DNA from: UBA5336 sp964412785
GTDB taxonomy: Bacteria; Pseudomonadota; Alphaproteobacteria; Caulobacterales; Hyphomonadaceae
Assembly (NCBI GenBank): GCA_964412785.1
Contig: CAYPQD010000047.1
Coordinates: 1-18,935, forward strand
Direction of reading: 5' to 3'
DNA length: 18,935 nt
A model generated the notes under the pieces. It had not been told where the DNA came from, ran no database searches, and worked only from the letters and a program-made list of their open reading frames with translations. Below are positions 7,283-14,418 of the stretch, in pieces (positions within the stretch are counted from its first letter, which is position 1; each line of letters starts with the position of its first letter). Both the position numbers and the translations under genes were made by a program.

Positions 7283-7968
7283 CGCAGCACCGCCTCCGCC
7301 TCGTCCGGCGGGTTGCGCGGCGCGGTTGCGTCGAGGGCCGCGACAATGATGAAGGGCGCCCCGTCCTCTCGCTCCACAGTCAGGCGGATCGCTGTCGGCG
7401 CGGTCTGGGCCGGTAGCGGTCCGGCGCGACTGTCAAGGCCCCGCCGCGCCGTCGCGAAGGCGCGCACGGCGGCTGGGTCCGGCCATTCCCGGACCCATCT
7501 CACCGTATCGGTGAGATAGTCGAAGCGCGCCTCGCCGGAAGTCCAGGTGAGCAGCGCGACGGGCTCGCCGCCATCCTGATAGACAAGACGGCCACCGGGA
7601 TCGCCGGCCTCGATGGTGAGCGACACGATCCGCTCCACCCCTGACGGTGCACCGAAGGGCGCGAAATTGCGGCCGCTGATTGCTACCGGCCCGGCGCGGA
7701 AGGTCACGCCGTCATCGACAAGCCCCGGTGCAAAGCCCGACAGCACCTGGCGCACCAGCAGGGTCTCACCCTCGCGAATGATGACATTGCCGGCACGGTC
7801 GAACACCCGGTCGGTGAGGCGCTTGCCATTGGCCATGGCGTTGAACACGACCAGGGTCACCATGGCGATGACCGCCAGGGCGACGAGGGTCTCCATCAGG
7901 CTGAGCCCGGCCTCGCCGGACCTGGCGTCGCCGCGCCTAGAGACCAAGCTTGGCCTTGAGAATGTCAT
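7279..7968 (-). CDS. gspJ: Minor pseudopilin GspJ
   Basis: A type IV pilin-like protein of 229 aa. The leader ends SGEAG, followed by LSLMETLVALAVIAM with Glu at +5 (residue 26). The length (GspJ is typically about 200 aa; GspI about 120) and the position before gspK favour GspJ. Start ATG 7968 lies inside the end of gatB, a 32-base overlap in a different frame, with GCAGG a few bases upstream. A TTG at 7947 would give a shorter leader and a smaller overlap. In the tip complex GspJ binds GspI and GspK; no gspI was found nearby. Confidence 0.87.
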   Translation of the reverse strand: MTFSRPSLVSRRGDARSGEAGLSLMETLVALAVIAMVTLVVFNAMANGKRLTDRVFDRAGNVIIREGETLLVRQVLSGFAPGLVDDGVTFRAGPVAISGRNFAPFGAPSGVERIVSLTIEAGDPGGRLVYQDGGEPVALLTWTSGEARFDYLTDTVRWVREWPDPAAVRAFATARRGLDSRAGPLPAQTAPTAIRLTVEREDGAPFIIVAALDATAPRNPPDEAEAVLR

Positions 7969-9421
7969 TGACTGCCTGCGGGTTGGCCTTGCCGCCTGAG
8001 GCCTTCATTACCTGGCCGACGAACCAGCCGAGCGTCTTCGGCTTGTCTCTCACCTGCGCGACCTGCCCAGGGTTTGCCGCGATCACCTGATCGACAATCG
8101 TTTCGATCGCGCCGGTGTCGGTGACCTGTTTCAGCCCCCCCTGCTCGACAATGTCGCCCGGGTCGTCGCCGGTCTCGATCATCTTCGCGAACACGGTCTT
8201 GGCGATCTTGCCGGAAATCGTCTCGTCAGCGATGAGATCAATGAGCCCGCCGAGCTGGGTCGCGCTCACCGGACTGTCGGCGAGCTCCAGCCCCTCCCGG
8301 TTGAGATAGCCGAAGAGCTCCTGGCTGACCCAGTTGGCAGCAAGCTTGGGGTCCCGCCCGCGTGCCGCCGCCTCGAAATAGGCTGCCTTCTCCGGATCGG
8401 CTGACAGGACGCCGGCGTCATAGGCGGTCAGGCCGTAGTCCGCCATGAAGCGGTGTTTCTTCTCGTCCGGCAGCTCCGGAAGGCTGGCGCGGATGCCCTC
8501 CACGAACGCCTCGTCGACAAAAAGAGGCAGGAGGTCGGGGTCAGGGAAATAGCGGTAGTCATGCGCGTCTTCCTTCGATCGCATGGAGCGGGTCTCGCCC
8601 CTGACCGTATCGAACAGGCGGGTTTCCTGGTCGATCTCGCCACCATCCTCAAGGATGGCAATCTGGCGGCGCGCCTCGACCTCGGCGGCCTGCTGGATGA
8701 AGCGGAAGGAATTGACGTTCTTGATCTCGCAGCGCGTGCCCAGCGTCTCAACCCCGGCCCGGCGAACCGAGACATTGACGTCGGCGCGCAGGTTTCCCTT
8801 TTCCATGTCACCGTCGCAGGTGCCGAGCGCGATCAGGATGGAGCGCAGCTTGCGGACATAGGCCGCCGCTTCCCTCGGGCTGCGGATATCCGGGCGCGAG
8901 ACGATCTCCATCAACGCGACGCCGGAGCGGTTTAGATCGACAAAGGTGGCGTTCGGGTCCAGGTCGTGGATCGACTTGCCGGCATCCTGCTCCAGGTGCA
9001 GCCGCTCGATCCGGACGGTGAAGGTGTAGCCCGGCTCGCCGGCTGCCGGGTCGACATCCACCTCGATCTCGCCCTCGCCGACAATCGGCTGGTCATACTG
9101 GCTGATCTGGTAGCCCTGCGGCAGGTCGGGGTAGAAATAGTTCTTGCGGTCGAAGCGCGAGTGCAGGTTGACCTTGGCGTTCAGGCCAAGGCCAGTCCGC
9201 ACGGCCTGCTCCACGCAGAAGCCGTTGATCACAGGCAGCATGCCCGGCATCGCCGCATCGACCAGGGAAACATTGCAATTGGGGTCGGCGCCATAGGCGG
9301 TCGAGGCGCCGGAGAACAGTTTGGCCTGCGAGGCCACCTGGGCATGCACCTCAAGGCCCATGACGACCTCCCAGTTGCCGCTGTCGCCTTCAATCGTGTA
9401 GACGGAACGCTCCGCGCTCAT
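7937..9421 (-). CDS. gatB: Aspartyl/glutamyl-tRNA amidotransferase subunit B
   Basis: GatB binds mischarged Glu-tRNA(Gln) or Asp-tRNA(Asn), activates the side-chain carboxyl with ATP, and receives ammonia from GatA. The 494-aa length is typical. It has the family N-terminus WEVVMGLEVHAQV, the signature DLNRSGVALMEIVSRPDI, the core ending in the DYRYFPDPDL region, and a C-terminal GatB/YqeY-type domain ending NPQAVNDILKAKLGL. ATG 9421 is preceded by GAGGAG, with a short spacing. Unlike classical gatCAB operons it stands apart from gatA and gatC, with four other genes between. Its 3' end overlaps gspJ, so it may share a transcript with the secretion genes. Confidence 0.97.
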   Translation of the reverse strand: MSAERSVYTIEGDSGNWEVVMGLEVHAQVASQAKLFSGASTAYGADPNCNVSLVDAAMPGMLPVINGFCVEQAVRTGLGLNAKVNLHSRFDRKNYFYPDLPQGYQISQYDQPIVGEGEIEVDVDPAAGEPGYTFTVRIERLHLEQDAGKSIHDLDPNATFVDLNRSGVALMEIVSRPDIRSPREAAAYVRKLRSILIALGTCDGDMEKGNLRADVNVSVRRAGVETLGTRCEIKNVNSFRFIQQAAEVEARRQIAILEDGGEIDQETRLFDTVRGETRSMRSKEDAHDYRYFPDPDLLPLFVDEAFVEGIRASLPELPDEKKHRFMADYGLTAYDAGVLSADPEKAAYFEAAARGRDPKLAANWVSQELFGYLNREGLELADSPVSATQLGGLIDLIADETISGKIAKTVFAKMIETGDDPGDIVEQGGLKQVTDTGAIETIVDQVIAANPGQVAQVRDKPKTLGWFVGQVMKASGGKANPQAVNDILKAKLGL

Positions 9422-9455
9422 GGGTCTCCTCGCCCGCTCTTTGCCTTACCGGTCC

Positions 9456-9484
9456 CATACACTTCAGGCCGCGGCGGCTGGCAA
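9456..9484 (-). promoter_or_regulatory. Possible gatB promoter
   Basis: On the minus strand TTGCCA (9484-9479) is followed after 17 bases by TGTATG (9461-9456), 35 bases before the gatB ATG. The -35 match is fair and the -10 match weak (3 of 6). The 90-base spacer between gatB and the next gene must hold any gatB-specific promoter, because the upstream gene is on the same strand and could otherwise read through. Confidence 0.25.
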
Positions 9485-9511
9485 GGGGCGCGCTCAGGCC
9501 GGCGCGTTTTC

Positions 9512-9943
9512 CTAGCCCTGGCGGCGCTTATGCTCGCGGCGGACCGCGTCGGCGATCGGCGCCCAGCCATTGAGGCCGGATTTCACACGCACAACCTCGC
9601 CATGGTTGAGGAGAACGAAGCTCGGCCAGCGGACATGGCCCTTCCTCCCGAACGCTTCCATGAACACCTCATGGTGGCGGCCATAGCCCCCCTGGAACGC
9701 CCCCGGGCCGCCACGCCGCACTTCCGCCAGCGACAGTCGGGCGGACGCCGCGGCCGGATCGCGCCGCCAGGCCACCAGGTCCCGCCGCTTCCACACCTGG
9801 CAGGCGCCGCAGGTGTCAGACCCGAAATAGACGATCTCATAGTCGGCCGCCGGTGGTGGATTCAGGGTTCGCCAGCCAAGCGTGGCGCCGACGATCAGGC
9901 CGCCGATCACGAGGAGAACGACAAGGTTACGCAGCTCCGCCAT
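9512..9943 (-). CDS. Membrane-anchored thioredoxin-like protein
   Basis: 143 aa with an N-terminal membrane anchor or signal (about 6-23), then a short thioredoxin-fold domain. The redox motif CGAC (Cys45, Cys48) follows the strand EIVYFGSDT, and WPSFVLL with the expected cis-proline (Pro107) precedes the strand-turn NHGEVVRV. This predicts a periplasm-facing disulfide oxidoreductase or reductase of unknown partner. The CxxC dipeptide Gly-Ala is not diagnostic of DsbA, TlpA or thioredoxin. It lies 90 bases upstream of gatB on the same strand and diverges from the LprI-like gene, whose product has four cysteines and could be a client; that link is speculative. Confidence 0.75.
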   Translation of the reverse strand: MAELRNLVVLLVIGGLIVGATLGWRTLNPPPAADYEIVYFGSDTCGACQVWKRRDLVAWRRDPAAASARLSLAEVRRGGPGAFQGGYGRHHEVFMEAFGRKGHVRWPSFVLLNHGEVVRVKSGLNGWAPIADAVRREHKRRQG

Positions 9944-10083
9944 GGCGCCAGCCTGTCACAGGACGCTCGCGGAACCGTGAACAGGGGTGCAGAAATTTCA
10001 CGCATCTGCCGAATTCAAAGAGGCGCTTCATGTCTTCCAGGCTTTCCGCTAAGGTCTGGGCGGATCGGGAATGGGAGCAGGCC

Positions 10084-10542
10084 ATGGTCGAAAATGCCAT
10101 CATGAAGATCGGGCTGAGCATGGTGGCGGCCGTCGCCGGCGGGGCGACCTGGCTGGTACTGGAGCCCGGCACCCGCGCCGTCGTCAGCCAGTGGACGGGT
10201 GTCGATCTCGACCGCGGAGCGGCGATGGTTTCCGGCCAGCCGGCCGCACCGGAACCGCTCGACCTTACCCGCAACCCGGATGCGAAGCCGAGTTTCAACT
10301 GCGACGACGCCGCCCGCACCATCGAGCACCTGATCTGCTCAGACCCGGCAATTGCCGAAGCCGATGTCTCGCTCAACCGGGTCTGGCGCTCGCTCGACCA
10401 GCGCGGGATGATCGACGAGGACCTGAAACACAGCCAGCGCCGCTGGCTGGCGAGCCGCGATGCCTGCCTGATCGACGATGACGCAAAGACCTGCGTAAAG
10501 CGCGCCATGCTGGATCGGATCCGGGAGCTGAGCGCGTTGTAA
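10084..10542 (+). CDS. LprI-like (DUF1311) four-cysteine protein
   Basis: 152 aa from ATG 10084, where GGGAG lies 6 bases upstream. ATG 10030, with AAAGAGG 6 bases upstream, would add 18 residues and is equally possible. An N-terminal hydrophobic segment (about 8-26) suggests a signal anchor. The C-terminal domain has the lysozyme-inhibitor LprI-like pattern: C73-x11-C85 with E81 and IC, a helix with LNRVW, then QRRWLASRDAC (Cys128) and Cys137 before the final Arg-Ile-Arg-Glu-Leu helix. The four cysteines probably form two disulfides in the periplasm. Members of this family include lysozyme inhibitors, but most have no proven role. Confidence 0.78.
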   Translation: MVENAIMKIGLSMVAAVAGGATWLVLEPGTRAVVSQWTGVDLDRGAAMVSGQPAAPEPLDLTRNPDAKPSFNCDDAARTIEHLICSDPAIAEADVSLNRVWRSLDQRGMIDEDLKHSQRRWLASRDACLIDDDAKTCVKRAMLDRIRELSAL

Positions 10543-10616
10543 CGTCGCCCGGCCTCGCTCGCACCGCGGGCAGACCTTATGTCGGATGTGAAGTCCGCGA
10601 TCAGAGAGCGCCTGCC

Positions 10617-11015
10617 ATGTCAAACCCTGCCCCAGACAAGGACCCGGCGTCACAGGACGGCGATGCGCGCAACAGGGAGCGCCGTCTCTGGATCCTCTTC
10701 TGGAAACACATCGTCGCGGGCTTCAGTGCCGGCATCGGCATCGCGGCCATTGGCCTCGTCATCCTCCTGCTCTTCGTGATGCGCACCGCAACGGACATGC
10801 CCTGGCTTTTCGCCGCGCTCGCACTGTACCATCTCGGCATGATTGGCGGGCTGATCGGCGTGGGCGTGTTTATGCACAGGATCAAGGCCGGCCATGACGA
10901 TGACGAGGGTGGCGATGATGACGAGCCGGGCGGCGGACTGCGCCAGCCCGTCCCCAGACCGGTCCGCCAACCACGTCCCGCCATCATGCCAGCCCGCCTG
11001 CCGGCGCCGGCTTAA
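10617..11015 (+). CDS. Small two-helix membrane protein, unknown function
   Basis: 132 aa. A polar, charged N-terminus (1-24) precedes two hydrophobic helices at about 32-54 and 63-86. A strongly acidic patch (HDDDEGGDDDE at about 93-103) and a Pro/Arg-rich tail follow. AGAGAG lies some 8-13 bases before ATG 10617. I do not recognise a family. The helix hairpin with glycine-rich faces is generic, and codon use looks like the neighbours. It ends in TAA that shares two bases with the stop of the convergent gene. Confidence 0.6.
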   Translation: MSNPAPDKDPASQDGDARNRERRLWILFWKHIVAGFSAGIGIAAIGLVILLLFVMRTATDMPWLFAALALYHLGMIGGLIGVGVFMHRIKAGHDDDEGGDDDEPGGGLRQPVPRPVRQPRPAIMPARLPAPA

Positions 11016-11353
11016 TTGTCTCCGCCGGCTTTCCGGTCCCTTGCGCGGGCCACGCGCTCGCGGCGCGCTTCCATACGGGCGTCGAGGGTGTCGCTACGCC
11101 CCCAGCGTGCAAAGGCCGAGCGGCGCCTGCGCGTCGATCCGCCCTCATCGCCAGCGTCGTCACGGCTGGCGAGCATCCGGTTGGCCACCATGGCAACGCG
11201 CAAGCCTACATAGACGGCCGCCGCCAGCGACACCAGCGCGATCGTGCGCACCTGCGGCGCCAGCGGGTCGACGCCCTGGCTCACCATCGCGCCCGTGATC
11301 GCTGCCACGACGACCAGTGTTGAAGTCAGGGCAATCAGGGAAAACCGGATCAT
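11012..11353 (-). CDS. Small two-helix membrane protein, unknown function
   Basis: 113 aa with hydrophobic helices at about 4-25 and 37-57 and a long, highly basic cytoplasmic-type tail (many Arg, for example STRRRRSAF and EARRERVARARDR). No family recognised; the basic tail could contact nucleic acid or phospholipid. No ribosome-binding site is visible before ATG 11353, and a promoter-like element ends 8 bases before it, which suggests a leaderless transcript. It is upstream of nothing on its strand until gatB and converges on the preceding plus-strand membrane-protein gene. Confidence 0.6.
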   Translation of the reverse strand: MIRFSLIALTSTLVVVAAITGAMVSQGVDPLAPQVRTIALVSLAAAVYVGLRVAMVANRMLASRDDAGDEGGSTRRRRSAFARWGRSDTLDARMEARRERVARARDRKAGGDN

Positions 11354-11360
11354 GGGCGTG

Positions 11361-11384
11361 GATATAGGCCCAGCCGGGGCGCAA
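11361..11384 (-). promoter_or_regulatory. Possible Caulobacter-type housekeeping promoter for a leaderless gene
   Basis: On the minus strand TTGCGCC (11384-11378) is followed after 9 bases by CCTATATC (11368-11361). The Caulobacter sigma-73 consensus, as I recall it, is TTGACGS, 10-14 bases, GCTANAWC; the -10 part matches 7 of 8. Transcription would begin at about 11355-11353, on or next to the ATG at 11353. The spacer is slightly short, so this is moderate evidence only. Confidence 0.4.
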
Positions 11385-11393
11385 TCCTACCCG

Positions 11394-12869
11394 CTACCAC
11401 CAGGCCTCAGGCCGCGCGGTGAATCCTGCGGCCCGTTCGAGGGCGGCGCCGACGCGCAGGCAGGTCGCCTCATCGAGCGCCCGGCCGATCACCTGAAGGC
11501 CAAGCGGCAGGCCCTCGCTGCCAAGCGCGACCGGAACGGAAAGGCCCGGCAGGCCGGCGAGGTTTGCCGTGACCGTGAAGATGTCGTTGAGATACATCTC
11601 CACCGGGTCGGCGCTCTTCTCGCCCCAGGCAAATGCAGCGCTCGGACAGGTCGGTGTCAGCAGGGCGTCAACCTGCTCGAAAGCGGCACGAAAATCCTCA
11701 AGGATGCGCATGCGCACCTTCTGGGCGCGCAGGTAATAGGCGTCATAATAGCCTGAGGAGAGCACGTAGGTGCCGATCATCAGGCGGCGCTGGACCTCTG
11801 CGCCAAAGCCGGATCCACGCGTCTTTTCATAGGTCTCAGTAAGGTCGGCCCCGTCGACGCGCGTGCCATAGCGCAGGCCGTCATAGCGCGCCAGGTTGGA
11901 GGAGGCCTCGGCCGGTGCGACGATATAGTAGGCCGGCAGGGCATATTTCGTGTGCGGCAGCGACACGTCGACGATCTCCGCGCCGGCTTCCTTCAGCCAG
12001 TCGATCCCCTGCTGCCACAACGCCTCGATCTCGCCTGGCATGCCGTTGATGCGGTACTCCTTCGGCACGCCGATCCTCACGCCCTTTACCGGCTGGCCGA
12101 TCTCTGCGCGCCAGTCCGGTGTCTCTACGGGCAGCGAGGTGCTGTCCTTGTCGTCATGGCCGCACATCACCGACAGCAGGACCGCGGCATCCTCAACCGT
12201 CTTCGCGATCGGTCCGGCCTGGTCGAGCGAGGAGGCAAATGCCACCATGCCCCAGCGGCTTGCCCGTCCATAGGTCGGCTTGATCCCGACGGTCCCGGTG
12301 AAAGCCGCCGGCTGGCGGATCGAGCCGCCGGTATCGGAAGCCGTCGCCGCCAGGCAGAGATCGGCCGCCACCGCGCTGGCGGAGCCGCCGGACGAGCCGC
12401 CAGGCGTCAGCTTGCGGTTATCGCCTCGCCGCCTCCAGGGATTGGCAACGGGCCCGAACCTTGATGTCTCGTTCGACGAGCCCATGGCGAACTCGTCCAT
12501 GTTGAGCTTGCCGAGCATCACTGCGCCGGCGTCCCAGAGGTTCTGCGTCACGGTCGACTCATAGGTGGGCGTGAAGTCGCCAAGGATCCCGGAGCAAGCG
12601 GTGGTGCGAACGCCCCGGGTGCAGAACAGGTCCTTAACTCCAACCGGTGCGCCTTCCAGCATCCGCGCCTCGCCGGCGGCCCGTCGCGCATCGCTGGCCT
12701 CGGCCATCTCCCGGGCCCTCTCCGGCGTGACCACCACATAGGCATTCAGTTCCGGATTGGCCCGGTCGATCGCGTCGAGGAAGGCGTCCGTCAGCTCGCG
12801 TGCGGAGAAGGATTTCGCCTCAAGACCGTCAAGGGCGTCGGTGAGCGTGAGGGCGGTGAGCTCGGTCAT
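11394..12869 (-). CDS. gatA: Glutamyl/aspartyl-tRNA amidotransferase subunit A
   Basis: Amidase-signature subunit that hydrolyses glutamine to supply ammonia to GatB. 491 aa, the normal length. The Ser-cisSer-Lys triad is complete: Lys79 in GAPVGVKDLF, the cis-serine in the Gly-Ser-Ser loop PGGSSGGSA (Ser159), and nucleophile Ser183 in DTGGSIRQPA. NMDEFAMGSSNE (123-134) and the substrate-pocket region after TGTVGIKPTYGR are also typical. ATG 12869 has GAGGAG about 12 bases upstream, longer than ideal. gatC lies upstream on the same strand, but a plus-strand lipoprotein gene is inserted between them. Confidence 0.98.
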   Translation of the reverse strand: MTELTALTLTDALDGLEAKSFSARELTDAFLDAIDRANPELNAYVVVTPERAREMAEASDARRAAGEARMLEGAPVGVKDLFCTRGVRTTACSGILGDFTPTYESTVTQNLWDAGAVMLGKLNMDEFAMGSSNETSRFGPVANPWRRRGDNRKLTPGGSSGGSASAVAADLCLAATASDTGGSIRQPAAFTGTVGIKPTYGRASRWGMVAFASSLDQAGPIAKTVEDAAVLLSVMCGHDDKDSTSLPVETPDWRAEIGQPVKGVRIGVPKEYRINGMPGEIEALWQQGIDWLKEAGAEIVDVSLPHTKYALPAYYIVAPAEASSNLARYDGLRYGTRVDGADLTETYEKTRGSGFGAEVQRRLMIGTYVLSSGYYDAYYLRAQKVRMRILEDFRAAFEQVDALLTPTCPSAAFAWGEKSADPVEMYLNDIFTVTANLAGLPGLSVPVALGSEGLPLGLQVIGRALDEATCLRVGAALERAAGFTARPEAWW

Positions 12870-12973
12870 CGTCGGAAGGTGCTCCTCGGCGGGCAGGTGG
12901 GAACCAGATCAGCCGGTCTCGTACGACGCCAGCGGGCCGCAGTTCAAGCCTGCGTGAGCGCACGCCGCCTTAA

Positions 12974-13002
12974 TTGCCAGCTATCAAGACATATCGTAAT
13001 GT
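12974..13002 (+). promoter_or_regulatory. Possible promoter of the DUF6491-like lipoprotein gene
   Basis: An AT-rich pocket in a GC-rich region. TTGCCA (12974-12979), 17 bases, then TAATGT (12997-13002), followed 32 bases later by ATG 13035 with AGGGAG (13023-13028) at ideal spacing. The -10 match is weak. The pocket also lies upstream of gatA on the other strand and could serve either gene. Confidence 0.3.
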
Positions 13003-13034
13003 GAGGTTGTAGGGGGGCTGATAGGGAGTCAGAG

Positions 13035-13535
13035 ATGCATCTTGTTCACGCCACGCTGTTCGCTGCCATGATCGCCGGCCTGACGGCAGCAGGCTGCGCC
13101 ACCTCTGCGACCAGTGAGGCCGGCCGTGCAGACCTTGCCGCTTCCGGCGAGCCGGACCCGCGACGTGGCGAGCAGGTCGATCGGATCTGTTTCGCCCGGA
13201 ACATTGACAGCTTCCGGGAAACCACACGCAACAGTGTGGTGGTGCGCGAAAGCCTGAATGACTACTACCTGATCGAGACATTCGGGGCCTGCTTCAACCT
13301 CGATTTTGCCCAGTCCATTGGCTTCGACACCCGGATCGGCAGCTGCGTTCGTGACACCGACCGGCTGATCGTCTCCGATTCCGCATTCGGCCTGCACCGC
13401 AGCGGCGGCCTCGGCACGCAGAGCTGCCAGATCCGCGCAATCTACCGGTGGGACCCGGAAGCCCCCGAGGCGGAGACCGAAGCGGAAACGACCGATACCC
13501 CGAATGAGGAAACCGCGGGCGGCACTGAAATCTGA
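13035..13535 (+). CDS. DUF6491-like lipoprotein
   Basis: 166 aa. A signal peptide ends in lipobox LTAAGC, giving lipidated Cys21. The mature part has a conserved-looking core (CFARNIDSFRET at 52-63, a VVVRES-x-NDYYLIET strand pair, then Cys86, Cys104 and Cys131 ending SCQIRAIYRW) that matches my memory of the DUF6491 family of small cysteine-containing lipoproteins. The C-terminus is an acidic, low-complexity Glu/Thr tail. AGGGAG is spaced 6 bases from ATG 13035. It sits on the opposite strand between gatA and gatC and ends 6 bases from the gatC stop. Function is unknown; envelope location is predicted. Confidence 0.7.
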   Translation: MHLVHATLFAAMIAGLTAAGCATSATSEAGRADLAASGEPDPRRGEQVDRICFARNIDSFRETTRNSVVVRESLNDYYLIETFGACFNLDFAQSIGFDTRIGSCVRDTDRLIVSDSAFGLHRSGGLGTQSCQIRAIYRWDPEAPEAETEAETTDTPNEETAGGTEI

Positions 13536-13541
13536 CAGGGT

Positions 13542-13829
13542 CTACTCGACCGCCTTTGGCACCACGAAGAACCCATCTTCGAAGCGGGGCGCGTTGGCGA
13601 GGATATCCGCCACCTTGTTGCCGTCGGTCACCACGTCCTCTCGCATCGGCAGGGGTACGGCAACGACCGAGGTGATGGGCTCCACCCCCTCGATATCGAC
13701 CTCGCCGAGCTGTTCAATCCAGTCGAGAATACCGGACAGCTCGGCCGCCAGCGGCGCCAGCCTGTCCTCGGGCACGGCGATCCTAGAGAGGCGGGCGACC
13801 TTCTTCACGTCGTCGGTAGTGACACTCAT
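13542..13829 (-). CDS. gatC: Glutamyl/aspartyl-tRNA amidotransferase subunit C
   Basis: A small belt-like subunit that holds GatA and GatB together. At 95 aa it has the family length and layout: an N-terminal helix (VKKVARLSRIAV), a helix ending LGEVDIEGVEP, the PLPMREDVV loop, and the C-terminal strand ANAPRFEDGFFVVPKAVE. AGGAGGG lies about 10 bases upstream of ATG 13829, a strong ribosome site. It diverges from ruvX across an 80-base spacer. Both gatC and gatA are on the minus strand, but they are not contiguous. Confidence 0.96.
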   Translation of the reverse strand: MSVTTDDVKKVARLSRIAVPEDRLAPLAAELSGILDWIEQLGEVDIEGVEPITSVVAVPLPMREDVVTDGNKVADILANAPRFEDGFFVVPKAVE

Positions 13830-13909
13830 GGCCGCTCTGCCCTCCTGATGGCTCGTTCGTTTCCCCTACGGACTCGCGCCCGTGCGATCAAGGCGCTACC
13901 ACCGGCGTC

Positions 13910-14371
13910 ATGTCTCTCGTCGCGCTTCAGGACCTGCCGCCGACGGGTCCGCTCATCGGTATCGACCCCGGTTCAAGGACGCTTGGCATCGCCGCCTGCG
14001 ACGCGCTGCGCCTTATTGCAAGCCCGGTTGAGACAATCGGCAAGGGCCGCCGCCTCGCCCCGGCATTGGCGCGCCTGCTCGATATCATTGACGAACGCGC
14101 CGCCGTCGGCCTCGTCGTCGGCCTGCCGCTCAACATGAATGGCAGTGAGGGACCGCGCGCCCAGTCGGCCCGTGCACTCGTCCGCAACATCCTCACCGCG
14201 CGCGACATGCCGATCGCCTTGCAGGATGAGCGCCTGACCAGTGCGCAGGCCGAACGCGCCATGGTCGAGGCCGACCTCTCCCGTGCCCGCCGGGCTGAAC
14301 TCATCGACGCCTCGGCTGCAGCCCTCATCCTGCAACTGGCGATCGACCGACTGGCCAACGCCTCAGGCTGA
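13910..14371 (+). CDS. ruvX: RuvX/YqgF-family nuclease (pre-16S rRNA processing)
   Basis: 153 aa, RNase H-like fold. Motifs in order: IGIDPGSRTLGIA with first acidic residue Asp19, GLPLNMNGSEG (71-81), QDERLTSAQAER (105-116) and the final acidic helix IDASAAALILQ (132-142, Asp133). These match YqgF/RuvX proteins, which take part in 5' maturation of 16S rRNA and were earlier described as Holliday-junction resolvases. The N-terminal 13 residues before the first strand are slightly longer than in the E. coli protein. No ribosome site is visible before ATG 13910; GCTACCAC at 13895-13902 resembles an alphaproteobacterial -10 box, so a leaderless transcript is possible. Confidence 0.95.
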   Translation: MSLVALQDLPPTGPLIGIDPGSRTLGIAACDALRLIASPVETIGKGRRLAPALARLLDIIDERAAVGLVVGLPLNMNGSEGPRAQSARALVRNILTARDMPIALQDERLTSAQAERAMVEADLSRARRAELIDASAAALILQLAIDRLANASG

Positions 14372-14418
14372 GCGGCCTGGCGCTCCACTCTGTCACCCCG
14401 GGCGGAACGCGCCGCGTG

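Noticed and set aside
8966..10105. Plus-strand open frame of 379 codons across gatB and the thioredoxin-like gene
   Set aside because: It is antisense to two well-supported genes, has no recognisable motifs, and its composition is that of a shadow frame.
10543..10616. Terminator after the LprI-like gene
   Set aside because: GCCCG and CGGGC pieces can pair across about 14 bases, but the stem is short and no T-tract follows.
14372..14418. Possible terminator between ruvX and the convergent NrdJ-like gene
   Set aside because: The spacer is GC-rich with short complementary pieces, but no clean stem and no T-run on either strand.
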